This document shows positions 28,224 through 35,965 of a stretch of DNA of 64,000 nt, in pieces. Origin of the DNA: Rarobacter incanus (GTDB taxonomy: Bacteria; Actinomycetota; Actinomycetes; Actinomycetales; Cellulomonadaceae); the NCBI RefSeq assembly GCF_006715765.1, contig NZ_VFNV01000001.1:744001-808000 (forward strand), in the 5' to 3' direction. Position numbers and translations under genes: made by a program. Under the pieces are notes generated by a model. The model searched no databases, had not been told where the DNA came from, and was given only the letters and a program-made list of their open reading frames with translations. The first letter of the stretch is position 1, and every line of letters starts with the position of its first letter.

Positions 28224-29147
28224 TTAGCGCAGGGACCAGAGGTCAGAGTTCTGCCAGCCCTCGAGTGCACCGATTCGCTTGAACGGTACGATCTCGTTCT
28301 CTGGGTATGTCACCAACAAGGCCGGTAAGTCGGTGGCTGCTGACAGATTCAGCTCATGGTGCAGATACTGGATCAGCGTGAGTTGGGTGAAAACACGGTT
28401 CTCGCTGCCTTTAGCAACAGCCAGCCGTGAATCGTCACTGAGCCTTGGTTTGATATCGAAAACACGGTTGAACAGCCGGGCATGGTGCGCGGAGTAGTTC
28501 CGCACGATATTCAATGACTTCAACCAAGACTCAAGTTGTGGCGCTCTTAACCCACACGCGTCAGCTACTGGGTTTCGTGCGCGCCCTGGTGCCATGCCAT
28601 AGAGATGAGAAAGGGTGCCCCAGTCCATCACTTCGACAGCCGCCCAGATCGGCAGCTTGCCACCGTACATGTTCTCGTGATGGGCAACGAAATCTTCGCG
28701 TGAAGTAAGCAGCGCCGTCTCGTATTTCTTCAACCACACTTCGTAGCGAGTGTCGCCCTGCTTCGAAACGACCTGATGGGCGGGCGCTCCCAGCAGTTCC
28801 GGTTTCAAGTGGATGAATGGATCTATTGCACCGAGTTCGTGCCCGAGTAGTGCCCGAACTGCCAGCTCGATCCGCGCAAGCGAACCTAAAGCGACATGTC
28901 GGAGTTGCTCGTCGAACAAATACAGCTCGTGAACAAGATTGAATGACGCACCCGGACGAAACTCATCCAGACTCTGCCCCGTGGCGGGATCAAATCTCCG
29001 CATGGGGTGCCAGTAGCCAGAGAGACGATAGTAGTTGAGCTGGCGCAGCAGCGCTTCTGCTGAGGCTGGGTCTTCGATGGTCATGCCGCGCTGTTCAAGA
29101 AGCGCAAGCTGCTGCGCGTATGTCTTGAACTGCTTGGATTCTGCCAT
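28224..29147 (-). CDS. Abi_2 family abortive infection protein (AbiD/AbiF-like, HEPN)
   Basis: A 307-residue Abi_2 protein (PF07751 type). Diagnostic parts are YAQQLALLEQRGMTIEDP, LLRQLNYYRLSGYWHPMR, ARIELAVRALLGHELG and SLNIVRNYSAHHARLFNR, the last giving the R-x4-H motif of HEPN ribonucleases (RNYSAHH). Such proteins arrest growth or cleave RNA when phage infect. ATG 29147 opens the gene and the length is normal, so it may be active. It stands between IS3 copy 2 (20 bp from its stop) and an IS1249-like remnant. The 120 bp upstream hold its promoter; relatives can be paired with a small RNA, which I could not identify here. Confidence 0.88.
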   Translation of the reverse strand: MAESKQFKTYAQQLALLEQRGMTIEDPASAEALLRQLNYYRLSGYWHPMRRFDPATGQSLDEFRPGASFNLVHELYLFDEQLRHVALGSLARIELAVRALLGHELGAIDPFIHLKPELLGAPAHQVVSKQGDTRYEVWLKKYETALLTSREDFVAHHENMYGGKLPIWAAVEVMDWGTLSHLYGMAPGRARNPVADACGLRAPQLESWLKSLNIVRNYSAHHARLFNRVFDIKPRLSDDSRLAVAKGSENRVFTQLTLIQYLHHELNLSAATDLPALLVTYPENEIVPFKRIGALEGWQNSDLWSLR

Positions 29148-29266
29148 CGTAACCGCCTGGGAAGAAAAACGAGGACCGGCCCTGGACTCCCACCGAAGCG
29201 GGCAGCGGAACCGGTCTTGTTACCCATAAAACTAGCACAGACGCGACCACAAATGAAGACCGACTC

Positions 29267-30313
29267 TGGGGTTATAGGCCAGATCGTGTGGATGGGATCT
29301 GCTGGGAGCGTTGGGATGTAAGGGCTGCGGGGGTGTTGTTATGCCCTTGGACCCTTAGGTGTGACTGGTGCTTCGAATTCGACGCGTTGTGGTGTATGTG
29401 GTGCGGGCCTGATCAAGAACGGTCGCACGGCCGCGGGCATGCAGCGGTGGATCTGTCCACGGTGCAAAGCCTCCAGCGTCCGCCGACGCCCTGATGTGAC
29501 CCGGGTAGGGCAACTCGAGGCGTTCGTAAGCCGGTTGACAAGTAAGGGTTCTCAAAGCGAGGTGGGGTCCTCGGCCAGGACTTTTCGGCGCACCCATCGG
29601 TGGTGTTGGAACGTGGAACCAGTGATCTCTGCCACCGCAGGGGTCCTCGATGAGATCTAAGTCGATGGGACCTACCTGCATGGCGGGTGGTGCTTGCTGG
29701 TGGCCGTCAACGGTCGTGATGGCACGGTGCTGGCCTGGCAGTGGTGCGACACCGAAAAGAAGGCCGCCTGGAAGGCCTTGCTCGAGCAGGTCCCTCCCCC
29801 GTGTGTGGTCGGCACTGACGGGGGTTCAGGGCTGACCTCAGCGCTCCGTGAGTGCTGGCCCGCCTCGCGGGTCAAGGAGCGCTCTTCATTTACCTCCAAG
29901 AAGAACTCGACGGGCTCGCGATCAACTCCACGACCGACATCATCGAAGGCGGCACCAACGCCGGCCTCAAAGCCCTGCTGCGCCAACACCGGGGAATGCC
30001 AGCCGACCACTGACGTCGCGCGTGTGAATGGTGGTGCTACCAACACTCCACCAATCCCGTACCACCACGAACCCTGATCAGGCCCGAACACACCCAGCCA
30101 TCAAGGCCAGGACGCAACTCCACAAGGCACAACGAAAACGATCACCCCAAACCAGCGGAATACGACACTAACCCCACCGCTGAAGAAGGCCTCTCGGCCA
30201 GAAAAGGATGGGCCGCACGAAGTCACTAGCCCCCGCCCGAAAAGCGAAGAAAATCCCCATCAAACCACCCGCGACACGCCCAACCCATCCACACGTTTTG
30301 GCCTATAACCCCA
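29267..30313 (+). mobile_element. IS1249-like insertion sequence, internally deleted
   Basis: Perfect 15-bp inverted ends TGGGGTTATAGGCCA (29267-29281) and TGGCCTATAACCCCA (30299-30313) frame 1047 bp containing a broken transposase. Intact relatives are longer, and the protein comparison shows an internal deletion near 29870-29890. The ends are intact, so a transposase supplied in trans could in principle still move it. It sits 84 bp from the 3' end of tRNA-Ala. Confidence 0.8.
29361..30013 (+). pseudogene. IS1249-family transposase, nonsense codon, internal deletion and frameshift
   Basis: The N-terminus has a zinc-ribbon (CGVCGAGLIKNGRTAAGMQR, then CPRC). At 29658-29660 a TAA stands in frame, immediately followed by VDGTYLHGGWCLLVAVNG, which carries the first DDE Asp; relatives have a Gln-type codon position there. 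TDGGSGLTSALRECWP (second Asp) follows, then the sequence jumps to the C-terminal part FIYLQEELDGLAINSTTDII and EGGTNAGLKALLRQHRGMPA in another frame. The middle of the catalytic domain is missing. The gene cannot make an active protein. Confidence 0.8.
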
Positions 30314-30335
30314 ACACAGGCGCCACCGCGGATAC

Positions 30336-30368
30336 AGCGAAGGGCCCCGGAAACCGGGGCCCTTCGCT
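30336..30368. terminator. Strong 15-bp hairpin downstream of tRNA-Ala
   Basis: AGCGAAGGGCCCCGG-AAA-CCGGGGCCCTTCGCT has 15 perfectly paired bases and a 3-base loop. It lies 28 bases beyond the tRNA 3' end on the minus strand, so it is the likely tRNA terminator. A short A/T stretch only partly follows. It also marks the junction between island and chromosome. Confidence 0.7.
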
Positions 30369-30396
30369 TACGAGTTACGTCTCAACCGTTACTCCG

Positions 30397-30469
30397 TGGA
30401 GCTAAGGGGACTCGAACCCCTGACCCCCTGCATGCCATGCAGGTGCGCTACCAGCTGCGCCATAGCCCC
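30397..30469 (-). tRNA. tRNA-Ala (anticodon GGC)
   Basis: On the minus strand the acceptor GGGGCTA pairs with TAGCTCC and the discriminator is A. The D-arm region is GCGC-AGCTGGTA-GCGC, the anticodon stem CCTGC/GCAGG with loop ATGGCAT gives GGC, and the T-arm is AGGGGTTCGAGTCCCCT. The CCA end is not encoded. Its 3' end faces the accessory region, the usual orientation for an integration target, but I find no second copy of the 3' end in the window. Confidence 0.93.
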
Positions 30470-30761
30470 AACCTCGCCGCGCGGGCAAGATCCAACCCGC
30501 ACCGCGGGCCGCGTAACACTCTAGCCGATAACAGCGATCAAATGCCAATCGCGGCCCGCGCACCGCGAACCCCACCGACGGAGCGCGGCGGGCGCGCGGA
30601 TTAACGCGCGACGGGCGCGCGGATTAGAGCGCGGCGGGCGCGCGGGTGACACGCATCAAGGAAACGCTTCCCGGTTCCCCCGCGCCACCGCACCGATGTC
30701 GTACTACTGAGGGGAGGGTGCGCGGGCCTCGTCCGTAAAATCACAGCGAAACCGCGGCGCC
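30470..30761. other. Intergenic region with a 23-bp GC repeat
   Basis: About 290 bp without a gene between tRNA-Ala and the dehydrogenase. It should hold the tRNA promoter just above 30470 and contains three near-identical 23-bp repeats, GCGCGGCGGGCGCGCGGATTA, starting at 30583, 30606 and 30629, the last ending GGGTGA. Confidence 0.5.
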
Positions 30762-31820
30762 TCACATTTCGGCGATGATCTTGACCTGCGTGTCCTTGTT
30801 GGCTGCTAGGAACTCATACCCGTCGCGCACAATATCCTGCGCCTTGATCCGCTTGGTAATGAACTGCGAAAGGTCGATCTTGCCATCTTGGACCAGCTTG
30901 ATCATCCGCTCGTGGTCATTGCAGTACCCCATGGTTCCGCCGATGTTGCGCTCCAGGTACAGCAGCGAACCCATGTCGAGCGTTGGATTGTGGCTAAACA
31001 GCGCGATCACTTGCAGCCTCCCGCCCGGACGCAACGCGTCCAACAGGGCATCGAAGACGACCGGCACCCCGGCACATTCCAGCGCCACATCGGCCCCGGC
31101 GCCGCCGGTCAACTCCATGACCCGCGCGTGCAGGTCTTCCTTGGCGGGGTCAACAACGTAGTCGGCAACGCCGCTGGACAAGGCCTTGTCCTTGCGGGCC
31201 TGCGAGACCTCGGAAACGATCGTGGTAACCCCGATTGCCTTCAAGACCGCGGCCGCCAGCAACCCGATCGGCCCCGCCCCTCCCACGACCGCCACGTCGC
31301 CAGCCTTAGCCCCCGACAGCCGCACGCCGTGGCCAGCAACCGACAGCGGTTCGATCAAGGCCGCCTGATCAAGGGGGATGTCACCGATGTGGTGCACCCA
31401 CCTTTGCTCGACAACGATCGCCTCCGATAGGCCGCCGCCGCGCCCCGATATCCCAATGAATCCCATCTTCTCGCAACAGTTGTACATCCCCGCCTTACAT
31501 GCCGGGCACTGCCCACACACCATGAACGGCTCAACGACGACGTGATCGCCAACGGACAGGCCGCTCACATCGTCGGCCACTTCGGTGACGACGCCGGAAA
31601 ACTCGTGCCCAAACACGACCGGAAGCGTCTCACCCGATAGTGGGTGCGGTTGGGAATCCGTGGGCGCCGGGGGGATTGGCCCCTCGAAGTAAAGGTGCAG
31701 GTCGGACCCGCAGATACCGCACCACGCTGGCTTGATTTTGACGGTTCCGGGTTGCAGAACGGGGTCCGGGACGTCCTCGTAACGCACGTCCTGCTTACCG
31801 TAATACCGAATGGCCTTCAT
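30762..31820 (-). CDS. Zinc-dependent 2,3-butanediol-type dehydrogenase (MDR family)
   Basis: A 352-residue medium-chain dehydrogenase. The catalytic zinc site is in WCGICGSDLHLYFEG and FGHEFSGVVTEV; the structural zinc cysteines are in CGQCPACKAGMYNCCE; the Rossmann motif is VAVVGGAGPIGLLAAAVL (about 175-192). The overall pattern fits (R,R)-butanediol dehydrogenase and related polyol dehydrogenases, which interconvert acetoin and 2,3-butanediol with NAD. ATG 31820 follows GAGGAGGTC, a strong ribosome site, and is preferred to longer frames. It appears to be a single-gene transcript. Confidence 0.87.
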   Translation of the reverse strand: MKAIRYYGKQDVRYEDVPDPVLQPGTVKIKPAWCGICGSDLHLYFEGPIPPAPTDSQPHPLSGETLPVVFGHEFSGVVTEVADDVSGLSVGDHVVVEPFMVCGQCPACKAGMYNCCEKMGFIGISGRGGGLSEAIVVEQRWVHHIGDIPLDQAALIEPLSVAGHGVRLSGAKAGDVAVVGGAGPIGLLAAAVLKAIGVTTIVSEVSQARKDKALSSGVADYVVDPAKEDLHARVMELTGGAGADVALECAGVPVVFDALLDALRPGGRLQVIALFSHNPTLDMGSLLYLERNIGGTMGYCNDHERMIKLVQDGKIDLSQFITKRIKAQDIVRDGYEFLAANKDTQVKIIAEM

Positions 31821-31916
31821 CGTGACCTCCTCATCACGGCGGCGCGTGTGCCCGCATCGCGGCCCGCCCCGGCAAACGCGGCACCACCACACCGTCGAGG
31901 TCGGACCAAACGGGCC

Positions 31917-31935
31917 ATCGGGGATCTATCCCGAT
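31917..31935. promoter_or_regulatory. Inverted repeat upstream of the butanediol-type dehydrogenase
   Basis: ATCGGG-GATCTAT-CCCGAT lies in the 144-bp gap between the ABC-F stop and the dehydrogenase start. It could be an operator or a terminator; on the plus strand it is followed by TTTT, but both neighbours run on the minus strand. It resembles, without matching, the DevR box pattern. Confidence 0.35.
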
Positions 31936-31964
31936 TTTCCGCCTGATTCCACTTTACGCCGACT

Positions 31965-33842
31965 TCAGCCGTTTTGCGGGGGCCAGTCGAGGTTGATTCG
32001 CTGCCCCGTCCACGCGCTTTGCAACCACGGGTCGTGCGACGCTACGACCAGCGCGCCCGGCCAGTCCTGGAACGCGATCACCAGGTCATCGATCAGCGGA
32101 ATCGACAGATGGTTCGTCGGTTCGTCAAGCAGCAATACGTCTGGGTTTTGGCTGATCACCATGGCCAAAAGCACGCGTCGCTGCTGCCCGATCGACAGTT
32201 CCCGCACGGGCCTATCCGCATCGCGTGGCGCAATCAGTGCGCCCAGGTTTTGCGCCGACGAGGCCCCCTCCCCCGCCGCCAGCTCCACCAGGACGCGCGC
32301 GCTTCGCGACTCTGCTCCAAGGGGTGTTTCTTGTTCCAGTAGCCCGACGCGCACGCGCTCCGCGCGCCCCACCACCCCGGTGCTGCCAGGCGGCAGCTCA
32401 TCGCCCGCAAGCGCATGCAGCAGCGTCGACTTTCCGGTCCCATTCGCGCCCGTGATGAGCAAACGCGTGCCCGCCATGACCGCTACGCGGTCCCCGGTGG
32501 AGGCCCGCAGATCCAATCTGGGCGCGGCGATTCCGGGGATCAGCAGGTCGTCGGCCCACAGCAGTGTGCGCGATTGTGCACCCGCGGGCTGTCGCGCGGC
32601 CCGCGCTTCCGCCGGTCGAGCGGCCCGCGCAGCGGAGGCATCGAGGCCACCACCCCCAGCCCCTGACTCCGACACGCGCCCACGGCGCACTCGGTCACCG
32701 CCGAACCCGTCACCCGCGGGTTCCAACTGCAATCTGAGTTGCGAAGGCGGTCGCGGCACTTGGGCCGCCTCCAGCGCGACCAGTTTCGATTCAACGGACC
32801 TCACCCGCTTAGACACCTCGGCTTCGGTGCGAGCCGCCCGATACTTGGTAACGAATTTGTCGTTGTCGGTAGCGGCACGCCGGTGCGAGACCCGCCGCGC
32901 CGCAGTCCCCGACGCCCTACGCAGCCGCCCCAGCTCGGCCTGTTCCTCTTCGTAGCGCACCTGCCAAGCGGCTCGTTTCGCCCGCTTGTCCTGCAGGTAC
33001 TGCTCTATCGTTCCGCCGTACCAGATGCCGCCGTCCCCGGCGGGCCGGCCCGGGCGCAGCTCGTCGGGCAGCCGGTGTGCGCCCCGCCCCACGGCGACCT
33101 GGTCCAGATCCACGATCGCGGTAGCGGCTTGTCCGATGAAAGCACGATCGTGGCTGGCAAACAGCACGGGGCCCGGCCAGTCGCTTATCACGGACGCCAG
33201 ATATTCGCACGCGGGTTGGTCGAGGTGGTTGGTGGGCTCGTCCATAATCAGTCCGCACGGACGCCAGGCCAGCGTCAACACCAGTGCGAGGCGGCGGCGT
33301 TGACCGCCTGAAAGGCTCCGCAGAGTCCGCGCGGGCGCAATTTCCGCAAGCCCCAGCCCAGCCAGCATTGCCCCCAAATCGGCGTCGCTAGTCCACGCCC
33401 GCAGCGCGTCGGCGCGGTCGATCGCTGTTGCCAGTCTACGTTCCGCGATCGCGTCGCCGGGCCGGGTGGCGATCATGGACGAGGCCCGCTCCACCTCGCG
33501 CACGGCCTCACGCGCGGGCGCAAGCGCCGCGTCGAGCGCGTCACCGAAGGTATCCCAGGCAAGTTCGTCGACTTCCTGCGGCAGGTATCCGACCTGCGGT
33601 CGCAACACGGTACCCGCGTCGGGACTGAGGGCACCGACTGCCGCCCTGAGCAGCGTCGACTTCCCGGATCCATTTTCGCCGATCAACGCGACCGTCGCAC
33701 CGGGGCCGACGGTGAATGTGACGTCGGCGAGGGCGCGGCGAATGCCGGCGAGGGTGGCAAAACTATGGGAAAGGCTTGCGATCTGGATCGCCGGCGATGG
33801 TGGATCTGATGCGGGGACCAAAAGTTGAGGGATGTGGGGCAT
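31965..33842 (-). CDS. ABC-F family ATPase
   Basis: A 625-residue soluble protein with two ABC cassettes and no membrane segments. Cassette 1 has Walker A IGENGSGKSTLL (about 54-65), signature LSGGQRRRLALVL and Walker B GLIMDEPTNHLD. Cassette 2 has GANGTGKSTLL (about 463-473), ELSIGQQRRVLLAM (a modified signature) and VLLLDEPTNHLS. A linker between them (about 235-330) is basic and helical (KRAKRAAWQVRYEEEQAELG) as in translation factors and antibiotic-resistance ABC-F proteins that act at the ribosomal E site. Whether it gives drug resistance or is a housekeeping factor is not decidable. The start of this frame is followed by a plausible early start choice, so the N-terminus may be slightly shorter. 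Confidence 0.85.
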   Translation of the reverse strand: MPHIPQLLVPASDPPSPAIQIASLSHSFATLAGIRRALADVTFTVGPGATVALIGENGSGKSTLLRAAVGALSPDAGTVLRPQVGYLPQEVDELAWDTFGDALDAALAPAREAVREVERASSMIATRPGDAIAERRLATAIDRADALRAWTSDADLGAMLAGLGLAEIAPARTLRSLSGGQRRRLALVLTLAWRPCGLIMDEPTNHLDQPACEYLASVISDWPGPVLFASHDRAFIGQAATAIVDLDQVAVGRGAHRLPDELRPGRPAGDGGIWYGGTIEQYLQDKRAKRAAWQVRYEEEQAELGRLRRASGTAARRVSHRRAATDNDKFVTKYRAARTEAEVSKRVRSVESKLVALEAAQVPRPPSQLRLQLEPAGDGFGGDRVRRGRVSESGAGGGGLDASAARAARPAEARAARQPAGAQSRTLLWADDLLIPGIAAPRLDLRASTGDRVAVMAGTRLLITGANGTGKSTLLHALAGDELPPGSTGVVGRAERVRVGLLEQETPLGAESRSARVLVELAAGEGASSAQNLGALIAPRDADRPVRELSIGQQRRVLLAMVISQNPDVLLLDEPTNHLSIPLIDDLVIAFQDWPGALVVASHDPWLQSAWTGQRINLDWPPQNG

Positions 33843-33936
33843 GACGCGGCTCCGGCCTTGTGAAGGGGTAGGGGTTTCGGCGCGCGTCAGTTATCCATAC
33901 GTCCCAGGCTACGTCATCTGCCGCTCGCCGGTCGAG

Positions 33937-34002
33937 TGGCGTGCGTTTCCGCCCGTTCGTTGGCGTGCGTTTCCGCCCGTTCGTTGGCGTGCGTTTCCGC
34001 CG
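33937..34002. repeat. 24-bp tandem repeat, about 2.75 units
   Basis: The unit TGGCGTGCGTTTCCGCCCGTTCGT begins at 33937, 33961 and 33985; the third breaks off as CGAG. It leads directly into the 93-bp array. GTGGCGTGCGT recurs on the far side of that array at 34597, so the two motifs bracket it. Confidence 0.85.
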
Positions 34003-34010
34003 AGCGCGCC

Positions 34011-34588
34011 CCTTTCAGTCACACACCCCGCAGAAAACCCCGCACTCGAACCAAACCACCGCACTCGGCGTCCCCGGGCACCCCCGCAAGCGCCGACCGC
34101 GCCCCTTTCAGTCAAAACCCCTGCTCAAACCGGCGCACTCGGACCAAAACCCCGCACTCGGCGTCCCCGGGCACCCCCGCAAGCGCCGACCGCGCCCCTT
34201 TCAGTCACACACCCCGCAGAAAACCCCGCACTCGAACCAAACCACCGCACTCGGCGTCCCCGGACACCCCCACGCGCGCCCAGCGCGCCCCTTTCAGTCA
34301 CACACCCCGCAGAAAACCCCGCACTCGAACCAAACCACCGCACTCGGCGTCCCCGGACACCCCCACGCGCGCCGACCGCGCCCCTTTCAGTCACACACCC
34401 CGCAGAAAACCCCGCACTCGAACCAAACCACCGCACTCGGCGTCCCCGGACACCCCCACGCGCGCCGACCGCGCCCCTTTCAGTCACACACCCCGCAGAA
34501 AACCCCGCACTCGAACCAAACCACCGCACTCGGCGTCCCCAGGCACCCCCACGCGCGCCGACCGCGCCCCTTTCAGTCAAAACCACTG
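34011..34588. repeat. 93-bp tandem repeat, six units plus a partial seventh
   Basis: Units begin with CCTTTCAGTC at 34011, 34104, 34197, 34290, 34383, 34476 and 34569, exactly 93 bases apart. Unit 2 is the most diverged (CAAAACCCCTGCTCAAACC instead of CACACACCCCGCAGAAAACC); units 3-6 are nearly identical. Inside each unit are two related pieces, CCGCACTCGAACCAAACCA and CCGCACTCGGCGTCCCCGG. Because 93 is divisible by 3 and units lack stops, long open frames appear on several frames and both strands; none has a ribosome site or protein-like composition. The block lies between the ABC-F gene start and the 3' end of the phosphatase gene. Confidence 0.95.
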
Positions 34589-34613
34589 CGGCCAAGTGGC
34601 GTGCGTAGCGGGC

Positions 34614-34676
34614 GTATCGATACCAAGCCTGCGGTGGGTGGTCTCGGCACACGCCTTTGGCGGACTCGATCAACGG
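34614..34676. repeat. Second copy of the interspersed repeat seen at 646-704
   Basis: GTATCGATACCAAGC (34614-34628) and ACACGCCTTTGGCGGACTCGATCAACG (ending 34676) match the order and much of the sequence of 646-704. The shared element links the left accessory region with this intergenic block. Confidence 0.65.
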
Positions 34677-34681
34677 TGGGG

Positions 34682-34783
34682 CCCAGCCCTCAGCAAACAA
34701 TGAAGAACGCAAAGCCCCAGCACTCAGCGAACAATGAAGGACGCGATGCCCCAGCCCTCAGTGAACGTTGAAGGCGGTGAGGC
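34682..34783. repeat. 34-bp tandem repeat, three units, overlapping the phosphatase stop codon
   Basis: Units begin with CCCAGC at 34682, 34716 and 34750; the consensus is CCCAGCCCTCAGCGAACAATGAAGGACGCGATGC. The third unit contains the last codons and stop (34758-34760) of the histidine phosphatase gene, so the array looks like repeated slippage duplication of the gene's 3' end. Confidence 0.8.
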
Positions 34784-35408
34784 GCCAGTCGGGCATCGCT
34801 TCCGGGCGCGACCTTTCCAAACGGGCCCAGTGCACGTTGTTCATGCCGGTGAGCCCGCGCCAAGCTGACGCCTGCAGGCCGAGCATGTTGGTGATCCCGG
34901 CGGAAATGGCGGCGCCGTGCGAAACAACGACGAGCACGCCACCATCGACGGTTTGCGCAGCGTGATCCCGCAGGGCCTCGGCGATGCGCGCGGCGGCATC
35001 GTCGCGCGGTTCGGCGCCGATGATCGGCGAATCCATTCCGGCCCGCCAGCGGGCAAACTCTTCGGGGAATTCCTCGGCGAGTTCGGTGCCGGACTTGCCT
35101 TCCCAACTGCCGAACCCGCGTTCACGCAACCGTTCGTCCACGATCGGCTCAATGCCTGTCGCCGCGGTGTACGCGGCGGCGGTCTGGCGCGCACGCGTCA
35201 GGTCCGAGGTCACAAACCTATCGGCGCGGTACTGCTGCGCCAGGGCCGCCATGCCCACGGCCGCTTGCTCAAGACCGGCCTCATCGAGTTCGATGTCCAC
35301 CTGCCCTTGCAGGCGACCCTCCGCGTTGTAGTGGGTGCGGCCGTGCCGCACAAGGATGATCTTCGCGGCGCCCTGCTCCTGCCACGCTTGCGCGGCCAGG
35401 CTGCTCAC
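34758..35408 (-). CDS. Histidine phosphatase / phosphoglycerate mutase-like protein
   Basis: A 216-residue member of the histidine phosphatase superfamily. The catalytic RHG is at 21-23 (IILVRHGRTHYNAEGRLQGQ), the second core Arg lies in TSDLTRARQTAAAY, the acid in RERGFGSWEG, and the second catalytic His in LVVVSHGAAIS (about 165). In actinobacteria this gene regularly follows rsfS, and here it overlaps rsfS by four bases, so it is the end of the nadD-rsfS operon. The substrate is not certain; relatives hydrolyse small phosphate esters. The C-terminus falls inside a 34-bp repeat. Confidence 0.9.
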   Translation of the reverse strand: MSSLAAQAWQEQGAAKIILVRHGRTHYNAEGRLQGQVDIELDEAGLEQAAVGMAALAQQYRADRFVTSDLTRARQTAAAYTAATGIEPIVDERLRERGFGSWEGKSGTELAEEFPEEFARWRAGMDSPIIGAEPRDDAAARIAEALRDHAAQTVDGGVLVVVSHGAAISAGITNMLGLQASAWRGLTGMNNVHWARLERSRPEAMPDWRLTAFNVH

Positions 35409-35869
35409 TCGGCAGCTCCGGGTTCCTCGCCGCCTGCCTGGTACGTGCCGGCGTAGAAGCCGAATTGGTCGTAGTCGTCGTACTCAGAAGTATCCCCGTC
35501 ACCGCCGCGCGCGTCCTCGGGTAATTCCACCTCGGGGCAGTCTTTCCACAGGCGTTCGAGAGCATAAAACTCGCGGTCCGCCTCCTGCTGGACGTGCACC
35601 ACAATGTCGCCGAAGTCCAGCAGCACCCAGTGTGCCTCCGCCAGTCCCTCGCGGCGGATGGGTTTCGCCCCGAGCTTGTGCAACGCCTCTTCTACGGCAT
35701 CGACGATCGCCTTCACCTGGCGCTGGTTGCGCCCCGATGCGATCACGAACACGTCAGTCAGCACCAAGACTTCAGACACGTCCAGGGCGATGACCTGCTG
35801 TGCCTTCTTCTCGGATGCCGCACGCGCGGCGGCAATGGTCAGTTCAATGGCGCGATCGGTCGCAGTCAC
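35405..35869 (-). CDS. rsfS: Ribosomal silencing factor RsfS
   Basis: A 154-residue RsfS (YbeB/DUF143). The conserved core is VIALDVSEVLVLTDVFVIAS, GRNQRQVKAIVDAVEE and EAHWVLLDFGDIVVHVQQE, then FYALERLWKDCP. It binds uL14 on the large subunit and prevents subunit joining in stationary phase. The last 40 residues (EDARGGDGDTSEYDDYDQFG) form an acidic extension common in actinobacteria. The stop overlaps the start of the downstream phosphatase gene. Confidence 0.95.
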   Translation of the reverse strand: MTATDRAIELTIAAARAASEKKAQQVIALDVSEVLVLTDVFVIASGRNQRQVKAIVDAVEEALHKLGAKPIRREGLAEAHWVLLDFGDIVVHVQQEADREFYALERLWKDCPEVELPEDARGGDGDTSEYDDYDQFGFYAGTYQAGGEEPGAAE

Positions 35870-35965
35870 AGGTGTACCTCAATGGTTTCGGGGCGCGCTC
35901 CAGCTGTGGCGGGCACGCGGATTCTCCCCCAACTTTACGCTGATTAGCCGCGTTCCCGCGCGCAC

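Noticed and set aside
34011-34588. CRISPR array
   Set aside because: The whole 93-bp unit is repeated with no unique spacers, and no cas genes are nearby.
33832-34771. Several long open frames (about 190-280 codons) on both strands across 33.8-34.8 kb
   Set aside because: They exist only because the 93-bp repeat is a multiple of three and lacks stops; no ribosome site, no domain, and equal openness in competing frames.
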